Part shown: in pieces, positions 1-11,481 of the stretch
Layout of the letters: each line of letters begins with the position of its first letter
Position numbering within the stretch: position 1 is the first letter of the stretch
Origin: Candidatus Altimarinota bacterium
Lineage (GTDB): Bacteria > Patescibacteriota > Gracilibacteria > BD1-5 > UBA6164
Reading direction: 5' to 3'
Length of the DNA: 64,000 nucleotides
Assembly (NCBI GenBank): GCA_020629795.1
Contig: JAHDCR010000004.1
Span: 25,075-89,074 of the forward strand
Notes under the pieces: generated by a model
Databases searched by the model: none
The model's input: the letters and a program-made list of their open reading frames with translations, nothing else
Told to the model about the DNA's origin: nothing
Made by a program: the position numbers and the translations under genes

Positions 1-2055
1 TGATGGACGACTGTTACTTTTGCAGGAGGCCCATATACTACTCCAGTTATAGTTGGTCGTAGCAATACTCATAATGATCCTGCTGAGGCTCTTGTATTTG
101 AATCTCGAAATTTGACGAGTACTACAGCGCAGGTGAGACTCTGTGATTCTCAGGCATCAAACGCAACTGATTGTGATACTCACGGGGTTGAAACAATATG
201 ATATATAGTAGTGGACGCAGCTCAAACGAGTAGTGTAGATTGAGTGGAAGCTGGAGTATTTTCTGCTGATGAATCATTTGATACGGTCGGATGATCAATT
301 ACAACAAGCTATGGAGAATCTTTTTCTCAAATACCTTATGTGTTTACATCTATTCAATCTACAAACGGAAGTAGTCCTATAGTAACGAGAGTGAGTGCCT
401 CGAGTATTTCAAATTTTACAGGATGAATATGTCAGCAACAATGATCAGAAGATGCTTGTAATGGGACTCATCCCACAGAAACCTTTGGGTGGATTGCAGT
501 TGATCCAAGCGTAAATCCATTTTTTAGACAAATGGATATCGGGACCTGAGTTTCTACTACACCATCTGATGTATGGTCTACAGCTGTTTTCTCAACGAGT
601 TTTGTCACTACACCAATTGCTATTTCTCAGACAGTAACAAATAATTGAGGTCAGGATGCACAGATTGATGAAATACAGAGTATTACTACTTCAGGGATGG
701 AGTTTAGGTCATGTGAGCTTGATAACGATGATGATTGTGATACTCATGCAATAGATGATATTAGATGGATGGCTATAGAGCAGGGAGTTTTTGCAGATGA
801 ATATGTTCTGGATAAAACGCATTATAGATGGTATGAAAATAATAATGCTAACACTCCAATCACTCCTTTAGCAGCTGAGAATTCTAAGCTTAATATTATT
901 CCGTGAAATAGGCAAGTTCGTCTCAGGATGCTAATACAAAATGGAGAACCAGAAGTTCCTGCCTGAGTACTGAGCTTAAAACTCCAATACGCAAACTCAG
1001 CGACATGTGAAACTGCCCCTAGTTGGACGGATGTATGAAGTCTCTGATGAGGAGAAGATTGGCTCATGTATGATAATGTATGAGTTACGGATTGAGCAAC
1101 GCTTACAAATTCTCTCTTGTTTGGATGAGGACACATACTCCAATCGTATAATGAATCTATCCCAACTATAAGTAATCCAAATGCAATACCTGTGAATCAA
1201 TGGGCAGAGTGGGATTTCTCACTCCGTAGAAACACTTTAGCATCAGGAAATCAGTATTGTTTTCGAGTGGTAACTGATAATGATAGCGAAATTGAGTATT
1301 CGAGTTATGCTATTATTGATACTACTGATACAGTGGTTCCTGTTATAAATTCTTATACTCCAGATACAGATAGTCTTATCCCAATTTGAAATTTTGAAAT
1401 AACTTATAATTATAGCGATGTAGACTCTGGTATTGATACAGATAGTGATATTATAACACTCCAAAGATGGGATGGAGCTACATGGTGAGCTAATATCGCA
1501 GGAACATATATATCACTTGATAATATATCCTCAACAGATGCTCTCTATAATGTTACAGGATTACCTTATGGACGTTATCAAGTAGGATTTCAAATATCAG
1601 ATAATGCATGAAATTCTGCTTTTGAGATTCATGAACTCTATGTGGATGAAGTCGAATTTATAATCTCTCAGGCAGAAGTAGAAATAGATACTATTTTTAC
1701 TGATAACACAAAATACACAAGCGACGATACTCTCACAGTTACGGTAAAAACTGTCGGTGCAGCATTTGATGTCGTTATGGAGCAAACAAGTGATATGAGT
1801 AATGCAGGGGAGATAATTCCAGACTGGGATTGAAGCAAAGGATTTTGATATGAAGAAGCTCCATTTGGTAGTGTAAATTCATTTGGATCTGGAGTTACTA
1901 TTGCTAGTGAAGTGAGAGATTTGAATATAAACGGAGAAAAATATAGCTATACTTATGACTTAAAATATTCAATTCTTTTAGATATGTTCGAGAGTTATGG
2001 AGCATGAGACTATCAGGCAAATTTAGATTTTCATATAGAGCTAGATTACAACTAG
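1..2055 (+). CDS. Large exported/surface repetitive protein, 5' truncated by the window edge
   Basis: Frame 1 is open from base 1 to TAG 2053-2055 when TGA=Gly. Related segments recur (RLCDSQASNATDCDTHGVETIGYIVVD, GGICQQQGSEDACNGTHPTETFGWIAVD, EFRSCELDNDDDCDTHAIDDIRWMAIE), followed by Ig-like segments (SYTPDTDSLIPIGNFEITYNYSDVDSGID). Confidence 0.8.
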
Positions 2056-2113
2056 AAATTGATAATTTTCCTAAAAAACATACACTGCAAGTATATAGTT
2101 TATTAGGAAAAAA

Positions 2114-2926
2114 ATGAGTTTAGAAATCATACAAAAATATAAAATTCTGGCAAAGAAATCACTTGGTCAGAATTTTTTAGTGAACAGTGAGATTATAGAT
2201 GAAACAGTAAATATTATACCAGTTGCATGAAATAATATCATTGAAGTATGACCAGGGTATTGAGCTCTCACAGAAAAGTTATTAGAGCAAAAGCCAGCTT
2301 CACTTCATCTTGTTGAGCTTGATCGAGATATGATAGAAATCCTAGAAGATAGATTGCATTTATGAGAATTAAAATCTTGAGATGTAGATTTTAAAATTCA
2401 TAATCAAGATGTTTTAGATTTTATCCCTCAGTTTTGAGGGTATTCGGTGATAGCGAATATTCCATATTATATAACTTCACCAATTCTTAGGCATTTTCTC
2501 TATGACTTGGAAAATAAGCCTGAAAATATGATAATCCTCATGCAAAAAGATGTAGGAGATAAGATACTAGGAAAATGAAAAAATAAATCATCGGTCCTGA
2601 GTTTAATGATAGAGAAAAAATGTAGCGTATCTGAAGAAATATTTGTCGCAAAAGAAAATTTCATACCGGCTCCAAAAATAGAATCTTCAGTATTACTATT
2701 TGAAACTCATGAAAAATATAAAAATATTGATGATGAAAAATTTTTAGACATAATCAAGAAATGATTCCTTGCTCCTAGAAAAAAACTTATAAAAAATCTA
2801 GTGTCTTGATGATTTGATAGGTCTAAAATAGAAGAATATTTTTGTCAACAATGATATGATGAAAATTTAAGAGGGGAGGATTTAAATATTTTTCAGTGGT
2901 GTGAATTAGTTAAGAATCTCTATTAA
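2114..2926 (+). CDS. rsmA: 16S rRNA (adenine1518/1519-N6)-dimethyltransferase
   Basis: MSLEIIQKYKILAKKSLGQNFLVNSEIIDETVNIIPVAGNNIIEVGPGYGALTEKLL...VIANIPYYITSPIL. KsgA/RsmA motifs are complete only with TGA=Gly. TAA stop. Confidence 0.95.
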
Positions 2927-3044
2927 GGTTTATTTTTGATATATCACCTAATTAAAAGTAAAATTTAATGTCAATAAAGACAAAGATATTATAATTATAG
3001 ACAGATAAGAATTACAAATATTCTATAATAGACAGATTAAAAGT

Positions 3045-3875
3045 ATGTCAAATATAATAAAAAATAACCCAAAGATATCAGTAATTATGCCTGTCTATAA
3101 TACTGATAAATTTGTATGAGAGGCTATTGAAAGTATATTAAAGCAAAGCTTTAAAGATTTTGAATTTATTATAATTGATGATTGTTCTACAGACCAATCA
3201 TATCAAGTTTGTAACGAGTATGCAAAAAATGAATCGAGAATTAGACTGTATAGAAATAAAGAAAATATATGAATTAGTGAAACAAGAAATAAATTAATAG
3301 AATTATGTAAAGGTGAATTTATTGCTACTCAAGATAGTGATGATATATCAGTAAATAATAGATTAAAATTAAGTTTCGATTTTCTCATACAGAACCATGA
3401 CTATGCAGTAGTTTCTGGCAATAATATAATAGTAAACCAAGTATGAAAAACTATAGGGGCCAGAATATATAGTAACAATATAAAAAAAACTATACTTAAA
3501 AAATCCCCTGTTTCGCAACCATCAAGTATGTTTGTGAAAAATGTTTTTATTCAAGTTGGTTGATACGATAGGAGTATAAATTATGGAGAAGATTATGATC
3601 TATGGTTAAAAATATATTCAGTTGGATATAAAATAAAGAACTTAGATAAATTTTTAATTAAATACAGACTGCATGGTAATCAAACCAAATCTACTAAGTT
3701 AAGGCAAACATTAAAAAATACAATATTTATTCAAAAGAGAGCTATTAATAAATATAAAATAAAAGCGAGTTTATCTGATTATATCTATCTTTTCTTGGAA
3801 AAGTGTTTATTATTTTTACCAGAAAAATTTGTTTTATTCTTTTTTAAAAAAACAGCGTATAAAAATGCAAAATAA
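3045..3875 (+). CDS. Family 2 glycosyltransferase
   Basis: KISVIMPVYNTDKFVGEAIESILKQSFKDFEFIIIDDCSTD...ATQDSDDIS is a typical GT-A/GT2 N-terminus. Confidence 0.9.
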
Positions 3876-4659
3876 AGAACTTAAGCTATCAATTCTTATT
3901 ACAACAATAAATGAGTGAATTTTTAGGGTTAAAAATGATTTACTTCCTCAATTGTTAGATGTAGATGAAATTATAATTTCTCATCAGATTACAAATAAAT
4001 CTATGAAATCTCAAAAAATAATATTTTGAGATAATACAAAGTACTATTCCATGTTTAAATCAGGATTGTCTAAAAATAGAAATAATGCTTTAAGACATGC
4101 AACGTGAGATATTTGCTACATTTGCGATGATGATCTCACAATTATGCCCAATTTTGCAGAGAATATTAGAAAAATTTTCCAGGATATAAATATAGACGTA
4201 GCAACATTTCAAGCAGTAGATGAATTGAATAACAAGCATTTTGAAGTTAATGAATGAAGGCATAATAACTTATCTATTTTAAAAGTATGGAGTTGGGGTA
4301 TTACTTTTAGAAGAAAAGTGGTTACTAGTAAGTGAATAAAATTTAATGAGAATTTTTGACTTTGAACCAAATACCCAGTTTGAGAAGAGAATATATTTTT
4401 ATCTTATTGTTTGAAAAAATGATTGTCTGTAATTCATACTGATAAGGTAATTGTTTTACATCCAAGGGAAAGTAGTAGTATCAGATATTCGAAAAATCTT
4501 ATAATTTGAAGAATTCAATTGTGGAAAGAATTATTTTGAGTATTTGGATGAATATTCGCTATTTTTTATTTTACTCTAAGTCATCATAAGTACTATAAAA
4601 ATGAATTTACGGTACTTAATTTTTTCTTTTTAAGTTGTAGCTGACTAAAGAATATATAA
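3865..4659 (+). CDS. GT2-like glycosyltransferase
   Basis: MQNKELKLSILITTINEGIFRV...NRNNALRHATGDICYICDDDLTIMPNF. DDD motif; overlaps the upstream gene by 11 nt. Confidence 0.75.
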
Positions 4660-4701
4660 AATAGACAGGGAAACATTATTTTTAAAAATATAGAACTTTA
4701 T

Positions 4702-5787
4702 ATGGATACACTCGTTAGCAAAAGATATAAATATGATGGAAAGATTCCTTTTTATTTTTCTAAAAAAAGAAAAAATAAGATTCGAGAATTTGAAGAAAAA
4801 AATTCATTAAGAAATAAAGACACGCAAGCTTGTTATGTGTGCTGATGAGAAAATTTTACTAAGTTGTGAGAAAAGGATAAGTATTGATTTTACTATCCTG
4901 TTGTTATTTGTCATACTTGTACCTTAGTGCAAACAAATCCATACTATTCTTGAGAAGAAGTAAATATTTTTTACTCAGATTACTTTAGGGAAGTATACAT
5001 GTGAGTTCCACGAACTCAGAAATATATTTTTGAAAATAATATTAAGAGAGGTGAAAAGGTAATTAATTTTATACAGAAAAATACTTGATTAAATGTGTCA
5101 TCAAAAAAAGTGCTGGACATTTGATGTGGTAACTGATGAATTCTAAAGGCATTTCAAAATAACTCTAATTTTTGTCTTTGAATCGATTTATGAAGTACGT
5201 ATTTTAATCTATGAGTTGAACAGTGATTAGATTTACGTCAATCTTCATTAAAATGACTTTTGGATTCATGATATAAGGAGCAATTTGATATTGTTGTTTT
5301 TTCACATAATTTAGAACATTTAATCAATCCAAAAGAGGAATTACAACTCCTAAAGAAAATTATACATAAAGACTCTATAGTTTTTATATCTGTTCCATGA
5401 CTCTTTTTTATGGAAAATAATAACTTTGATTATGTTGGAGAATATTTTCAAAATGCTCATAAATCTCATTTTACACTTTCAACACTTCAATACTTAATGA
5501 AATATGAGTGATATAAGCTTATTCATTGAGATGAAGAGATTCAATCAATATTTATGCTCGGTGATGATGTGCAAAAAGTCCTGACGAAATCAAGTGATGA
5601 AATTATTACTAGAATTAAGGACGTTGAATCTATTTATGTAGAGAGGTATAAGAAACTAATGTTTATAAAAATCGTATATTTTATTTTAGATAAACTATGA
5701 TTACGAATATTTACTCTTGCAGTGTTTAGAAAATTATGAATTACAAAATTTTTTAGAACTTTTCTTCTTTGAAAAGATGTATTATAA
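4702..5787 (+). CDS. SAM-dependent class I methyltransferase with N-terminal Cys motif
   Basis: CYVCGGENFTKLGEKDKYGFYYPVVICHTC, then VLDIGCGNGGILKAF and FDIVVFSHNLEHLINPKEEL. Confidence 0.85.
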
Positions 5788-6691
5788 AACAATAGCATAT
5801 TTAATTCAAGCCCACGGAAATCCTTCTCATCTTTTAAAGCTTGTTACAAAGCTACAAAGTTTAGAAGTCGACTTTTTTATTCATGTAGATAAAAAAACTA
5901 ATATAGTTCCTTTTGAAGAAGAGCTTAAAGGTATTGATAATGTTTTTTTTGTTTCTGAACGTGTTTCTGTTGTTTGGAAATGATTTTCACAAGTTTTAGC
6001 TAGCCTTAACCTTATTACTTTAGCTTTGAATTCAAAGTATGAATACAAGTACTTTACTTTAATAAGTGGTGTAGACTATCCTATTATTTCTTCTCAGGAT
6101 ATTGTAGATTTTTTTGATTCTCAAACATATAATTTCTTAGAATATGAAGAAATAAAAGAATCTAAAAGCTACATAGATTATTTTAAGAATAAACAACTCT
6201 GGTTTAAAATTTCGAAATGGCATTACTATGACACTCTTAAAATTAACTGGTGATGTAATCAGTGAAGTTTTAAACATATGCTATATAGAGGATATATTTT
6301 TTTAAATATTTGTATTTTAAACATCTTTAGTAAGAAAAAAAATATTGATACAACTAAGAAATATTATTTTTGATCATCATGGTGGAGTTTAACAAAAGAA
6401 TCTATAGGGTATGTTTTGGATTACTCTAAAAAAAATCCAGAATTTAATATGTTTATGAAGTATTGTGATGCTTCTGATGAAATATATTTTCAAACTATCC
6501 TTTTAAACTCTCCATATAAAGATATTTGTGTGAATGATAACTTACGATACATAAATTGGAGTAAGGATAGAGAAGGCCCTGCTATATTAGTTGAAGATGA
6601 CTTTGAGGAAATAACGAAATCTTGAAAAATTTTCGCAAGAAAATTTTCTTCCGTAAGTAGAAAATTAATAGAAAGATTAAATAATCAATAA
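5777..6691 (+). CDS. GT14-like (core-2/I-branching type) beta-glycosyltransferase
   Basis: KTIAYLIQAHGNPSHLLKLVTKL...DFFIHVDKKTN...YFTLISGVDYPI...FGSSWWSLTKESIGYVLDY...SDEIYFQTILLNSPY. Confidence 0.8.
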
Positions 6692-6695
6692 AAAT

Positions 6696-7595
6696 TTATC
6701 TATAGATTACTAGTTTATTTATTATTGATATAATTTTCTTTGGAATTATTTTATAGACTATATATATAAGTAAGTCTTTTTGGTTGATGTGTGGTTTTTT
6801 TATTGGGATAGAAAGTTCATTTACATACTTCCAAAATTTTTTTTGATAGTTTTTATGTATAATTGCTGGAGATATATAGAATAACTTTCCTCTTGATGCG
6901 TAATGATGTATAAAAGCGTTTTCGTCATATTTTTCATTCACAATAGAATTAAATTTATCTGAAATATATAATGTAGAAGAATTATAAGCTATATTTAATG
7001 CATCTTGATCAGCGAATATGTATTCATATTTTTTAAATACCTCGATGACATCAGACATAAGGGATCCTCGTATTTTTTTGAGGTTAACTATAAGTACTCA
7101 TGCATTTATATATGATTTTTTTTGCAATCAGAGATCACGTTCTTTTTTTCTTGAAAATGGAATGTATGGATCTAAAACTCATGCTATTGAATAACCGCTT
7201 ATGTCAGTATTTATATAATCTTCATAAAAATTTCTATGGATAATAGTATCAGTATCTAAATAAAGTAAATTTTCGACTGAAGTAGGTAATAGTTCACCAA
7301 AAAACAATCGTAAAAAAGTTCATGGATTCGCAGGAATACTTTTACTCATCATAAAACTCAAGTTTCTTTCTAATCTTTCAGGGAAAAATATAAAAGTTAT
7401 TTCAGTTTTATACTCTTTTACGATATTTTTAATAAATTCTAGATTTTCGGGATGAATTCTATAAATTATTATATATATGAGAATATTATTATTTGAGTGA
7501 TTACGCAACAAAGAAGTAAGAGATATTCATAAGAGAGATATCTGTTCTTTATTATGTAAACTCTTGTTGTCATTGAAACAATATACTATGTTCAT
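6696..7595 (-). CDS. Family 8 glycosyltransferase
   Basis: LLYLDTDTIIHRNFYEDYINTDISGYSIASVLD...YINAGVLIVNLKKIR...YIFADQDALNIAY; DxD and ADQDALN motifs. Confidence 0.88.
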
Positions 7596-8584
7596 GAGAG
7601 TCTATCTTTAATTTTTTTAATTTTTTCTATTTTTTCTTCCTCAAAATTAAGAGCTGATATTTTCCAGTCTATATTTTTAATTCATAACATATATTGAATA
7701 TTAAAATATATTTTGAGAAATACTGTGTATAATAAATCTCAAATAGTGAAACCGTACCGAACATTGATATTTAGTAGTGGAATTTTGCTAAGTGTAGGAC
7801 TTTTTCTTAAAAGGCCTAAGTGTCTTCTGCTCCAATGCACATAAGGGTGGATATCAATAAATCTTTGTTTTAAGCGCTTATTGTTTTCTCAAAACATAAT
7901 AACTGGTATTCACATAGCAATACACGGCATAGCACAATGAAATCTACTTGTAACTACTAATTTTGCATTATTTTTATAGTATTCTAAAATATCCTTAGAA
8001 ATAGAGAATTTAGTCTCATTAGATATAAATGGTCAATGCGAAATTACATGACTTAAATACTCGTAGTCTTTGGTTTTTTCTGGAGTAGGTGTATACTTAT
8101 CAACATCTACTAATATAATTTTTTTTGCATTTTTTTCTTGTTCTAATGTTCTTCTTTTTAATAAGAGAGTGATACATTCATTATTGATAGCTTGAATTCA
8201 ATGTTTTATAAAGATAGCTTCTGTATCTGCATCACGACAACCAATAGGTTCAAATTTTTTGAAATAGTCTATATTTTTTTTTGTAAAAAATTTTTCTTCG
8301 ACTTTTTTACTTTTTCAATAATCAAGCTCAAGGTGGAAATTATAAAATATTGGGGTTATACTTTTATGAAATGGAAAATTTTTCTCAAAATTATTATCTT
8401 CAAAACAAAAGAATCAATTTATAAATACTGTAATATTTTTTCATATTCCTTTATGTAGTTGATTTTGATCTATATTAGAAACTGAATATCATAAGTCTTC
8501 TAGTATTTCTTTTGTTACGTATGATTGTATATTATCACCAATATTGTTTGAATGATCATATCAGATAGTGTATATTTTTTTCAT
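7586..8584 (-). CDS. Polysaccharide pyruvyl transferase family protein
   Basis: MKKIYTIGYDHSNNIGDNIQSYVTKEIL...FEPIGCRDADTEAI...AKLVVTSRFHCAMPCIAMGIPVIMFG. Confidence 0.85.
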
Positions 8585-10080
8585 TATTTTTTTGTTAGAG
8601 AAAGGATAATTTTTTTATTGAGAAAAAAGTATATTCAGAACCATATTAATCATATTCAGCTAATGAACAAAAATACTATTAGACGATTTTCTAAAAGTAA
8701 ATATGGAGTTATGAATAAATGTATTAAAAATCAAAGAATTCAAAATAATCATATATGTTTTCCTAGAGATGAATAGTTTAATCATACTCGCATTTTCTCT
8801 CAGACATAAATTTCTGATAATACCCACATTATTATCCAAGATAATCATGTCATAATTGCAGCACCATATACTCATAAATATTGTATGAGTATATAGTTCC
8901 CAATTACATTTATAAATATTGTAAATATTATTATATAAAGCCTATTTTTTATCTTTCAAATCGTAGCTAAAATATTAAAATTGATTTGTAGTAAAAAATT
9001 AAATGTAAGTAATAGGATTGAATATTTTAGAATTTCTCAGGAGAGTAAAAAATTTTCTCAAAATAAAACATATGCAATATAAGTTGCAAATACAAAAAAG
9101 AATATGTTTAGAGAAATTCATAAACTACATGTAAAATCTTGTAGATTTTTCTTAATTTTAATTATATCTCTACTCTCTTTATTCTTAGAATATAGTTCAG
9201 AAAATACTGGTAATAAAAAAGCAAAAATAGGTGCTATGAGTATAAATGGTATACCAATAATACTAAGGTAATTTGTATAGTATCAAGCACTTTCTGTACC
9301 TAACAATACAATTATCATCTGCATATCAATTTGTGAGAGTATAGTTGAGGCTTGAGCTCATAAAAATACTATAAATGCATAAATAAATATATTTTTAAAT
9401 TCATCGAAATCTATCATAATTCTTTCAGACTTCAGGTAAATCTTATAATATTTATGATAGAAAATTATTCAGGATAATAAAAGTCAAATATACAATCAAA
9501 TTATCCATGCGTAGCTAAACTGGATAATAGTTCATTCACTAAAAAATAAAATTATTATTACTGAAAATAGTATAAAACATGATCTTACAAATTCCATAGA
9601 TTTCTGTAAAAAAGTATTTTGTACTGACAAGAAGAAATTATTTATTAATTGAAATGTGTTAATTCATAAAAAAAACATAGAAAATACTTTTATTATTTGT
9701 CATGAGATATTATTTTCAAAGTAGTGTTCTCATAGTATTTCTGATCAAAAAAAGAATATGCATGCAAGTGTTATACTAGTAAATCATTGTATGATAAAAG
9801 CTAATAAGAGAAGAGATTTTATTCTTGCGAATTCTTTTTTGTTGTAATATTTGGGTAGATAGAACAATAAGCTTTCTCTTATACCAAAGTCAGAAAATGA
9901 AGAGAGAAGAGTGATAAGACTTATTATTCCATATATAAGTCATATGTCTCATACGCTTAAATTTCCCGATAGTATAATTTTTACTATATATCCAATCGGA
10001 GCAATAATAAAACTGAATAAATAGAGCCAAAAACCCTTTTTTAAAAATTTTTCTCAGAGAGATGCATGTTGATCAATCAA
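8584..10080 (-). CDS. Polysaccharide flippase (Wzx/MATE-like), start uncertain (TTG or other)
   Basis: GEKFLKKGFWLYLFSFIIAPIGYIVKIILSGNLSVGDMGLIYGIISLITLLSSFSDFGIRESLLFYLPKY; multi-helix. Stop overlaps the next start as TAATG. Confidence 0.8.
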
Positions 10081-10112
10081 AATATGATATTTATCTATTA
10101 ATTGGAATTTAG

Positions 10113-10147
10113 TATATACAAAAAAATATCTTCCAAAAGAGGAAGAT
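10113..10147 (-). terminator. Rho-independent terminator hairpin
   Basis: AAATATCTTCC-AAAAGA-GGAAGATATTT followed by T-run, just 3' of the malic enzyme gene (minus strand). Confidence 0.7.
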
Positions 10148-10166
10148 ATTTTTTTATGTGTAAAAC

Positions 10167-11300
10167 TTATGCAATACTCTGAGCAATTAAACCTGCTATT
10201 CAATCTTCAAATGGTCATGGAATGATTTTTTCTGGACTTGGATTTTCAACTGCAGCTGCTAAAGCCTGAGCAGCAGATATTTTCATATCATCAGTTATTG
10301 CATTCACTCAAGCTGCGAGTGCTCATTTAAATATTCATGGAAATACGAGAACGTTGTTAATTTGATTCGGATAGTCTGATCTCCCGGTAGCTACAATTTT
10401 AGCACCAGCTTCATACGCAAGCTCAGGCATGATTTCAGGATCAGGATTAGCCATTGCAAATATAATAGCATCTGTATTCATAGACTTTACCATATCTTGA
10501 GAAAGTGATTTTGGTGCAGATACTCACAGGAATACATCAGCTGAAGCTATAGCTTCACTGAGAGTTCCAGAAATATTATTGGGATTTGTGATGTTAAGTA
10601 TTTTTTGTTTTTCATTATTTAAATCTGTCCTGGATTTTGATACGACTCATTTACTATCGCATGCGATGATATCTGTTACACCATAGAGAAGTAAGAGTTT
10701 TATAATAGCTGTGCCAGCAGCTCATAGCCCATTGACCACTACTTTAATATCTGATTTATTTTTCCCAGTTATTTTCAGGGCATTGATAAGTCCAGCTAAA
10801 CATACGATAGCAGTTCCGTGTTGATCATCGTGAAATACTGGTATATCTAGCTCTGCTTTGAGTCTCTCTTCTATCTCAAAACATCTAGGTGCTGAAATAT
10901 CTTCAAGATTAATTCATCAAAAAGTTGGAGCAATATTTTTAATAGTTGAGATTATCTCCTGCGTATCTTGAGTATCAAGTACGATTGGAAACGCGTTTAC
11001 TCAAGCAAATTCTTTAAATAGAGCACATTTTCACTCCATAACTGGAAGGCTCGCTTCAGGTCCTATGTTTCAAAGTCATAGTACCGCAGATCCATCTGAA
11101 ATAACAGCAACAGTATTGCCTTTGAGAGTATATTTTTTTGCGAGTTTAGTGTCTTTGGCAATTTCCATACATGGGGCAGCAACTCATGGAGAGTATACTG
11201 TTGCTAAATCTTCTTTACTTGTAATAGGAGTTTTTAATTTTGTTTCAATTTTTCACTGAAATTTTTCGTGTAGTTCTAACGATAATCTGTTGTAATCCAT
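10167..11300 (-). CDS. NAD(P)-dependent malic enzyme
   Basis: [15 protein letters not shown]...[30 protein letters not shown]-type region...[15 protein letters not shown]...[14 protein letters not shown]. Confidence 0.93.
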
Positions 11301-11481
11301 AATGTAAATTATAATTTTAAATTTGTGACAATATTATAAATAGCTTTTTGTAAAAAGCTAAAATATTATAGAGAATAAACTATAAAAAACCTTAATAAAT
11401 GTAAAGTTAAGTTCAGAACTTAATTTTTACAATATAGAGAAACTCCTTATTGTAAGCCTTAATATTTATATATTATTTTTT

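Noticed and set aside
822-1136. Minus-strand ORFs (104 aa and neighbours) under the exported repeat protein
   Set aside because: Antisense to a continuous recoded plus-strand frame; no independent support.
8192-8776. Plus-strand ORFs 8192-8458 and 8552-8776
   Set aside because: Antisense to the polysaccharide pyruvyl transferase and flippase genes; low-complexity Phe/Ile/Lys composition.
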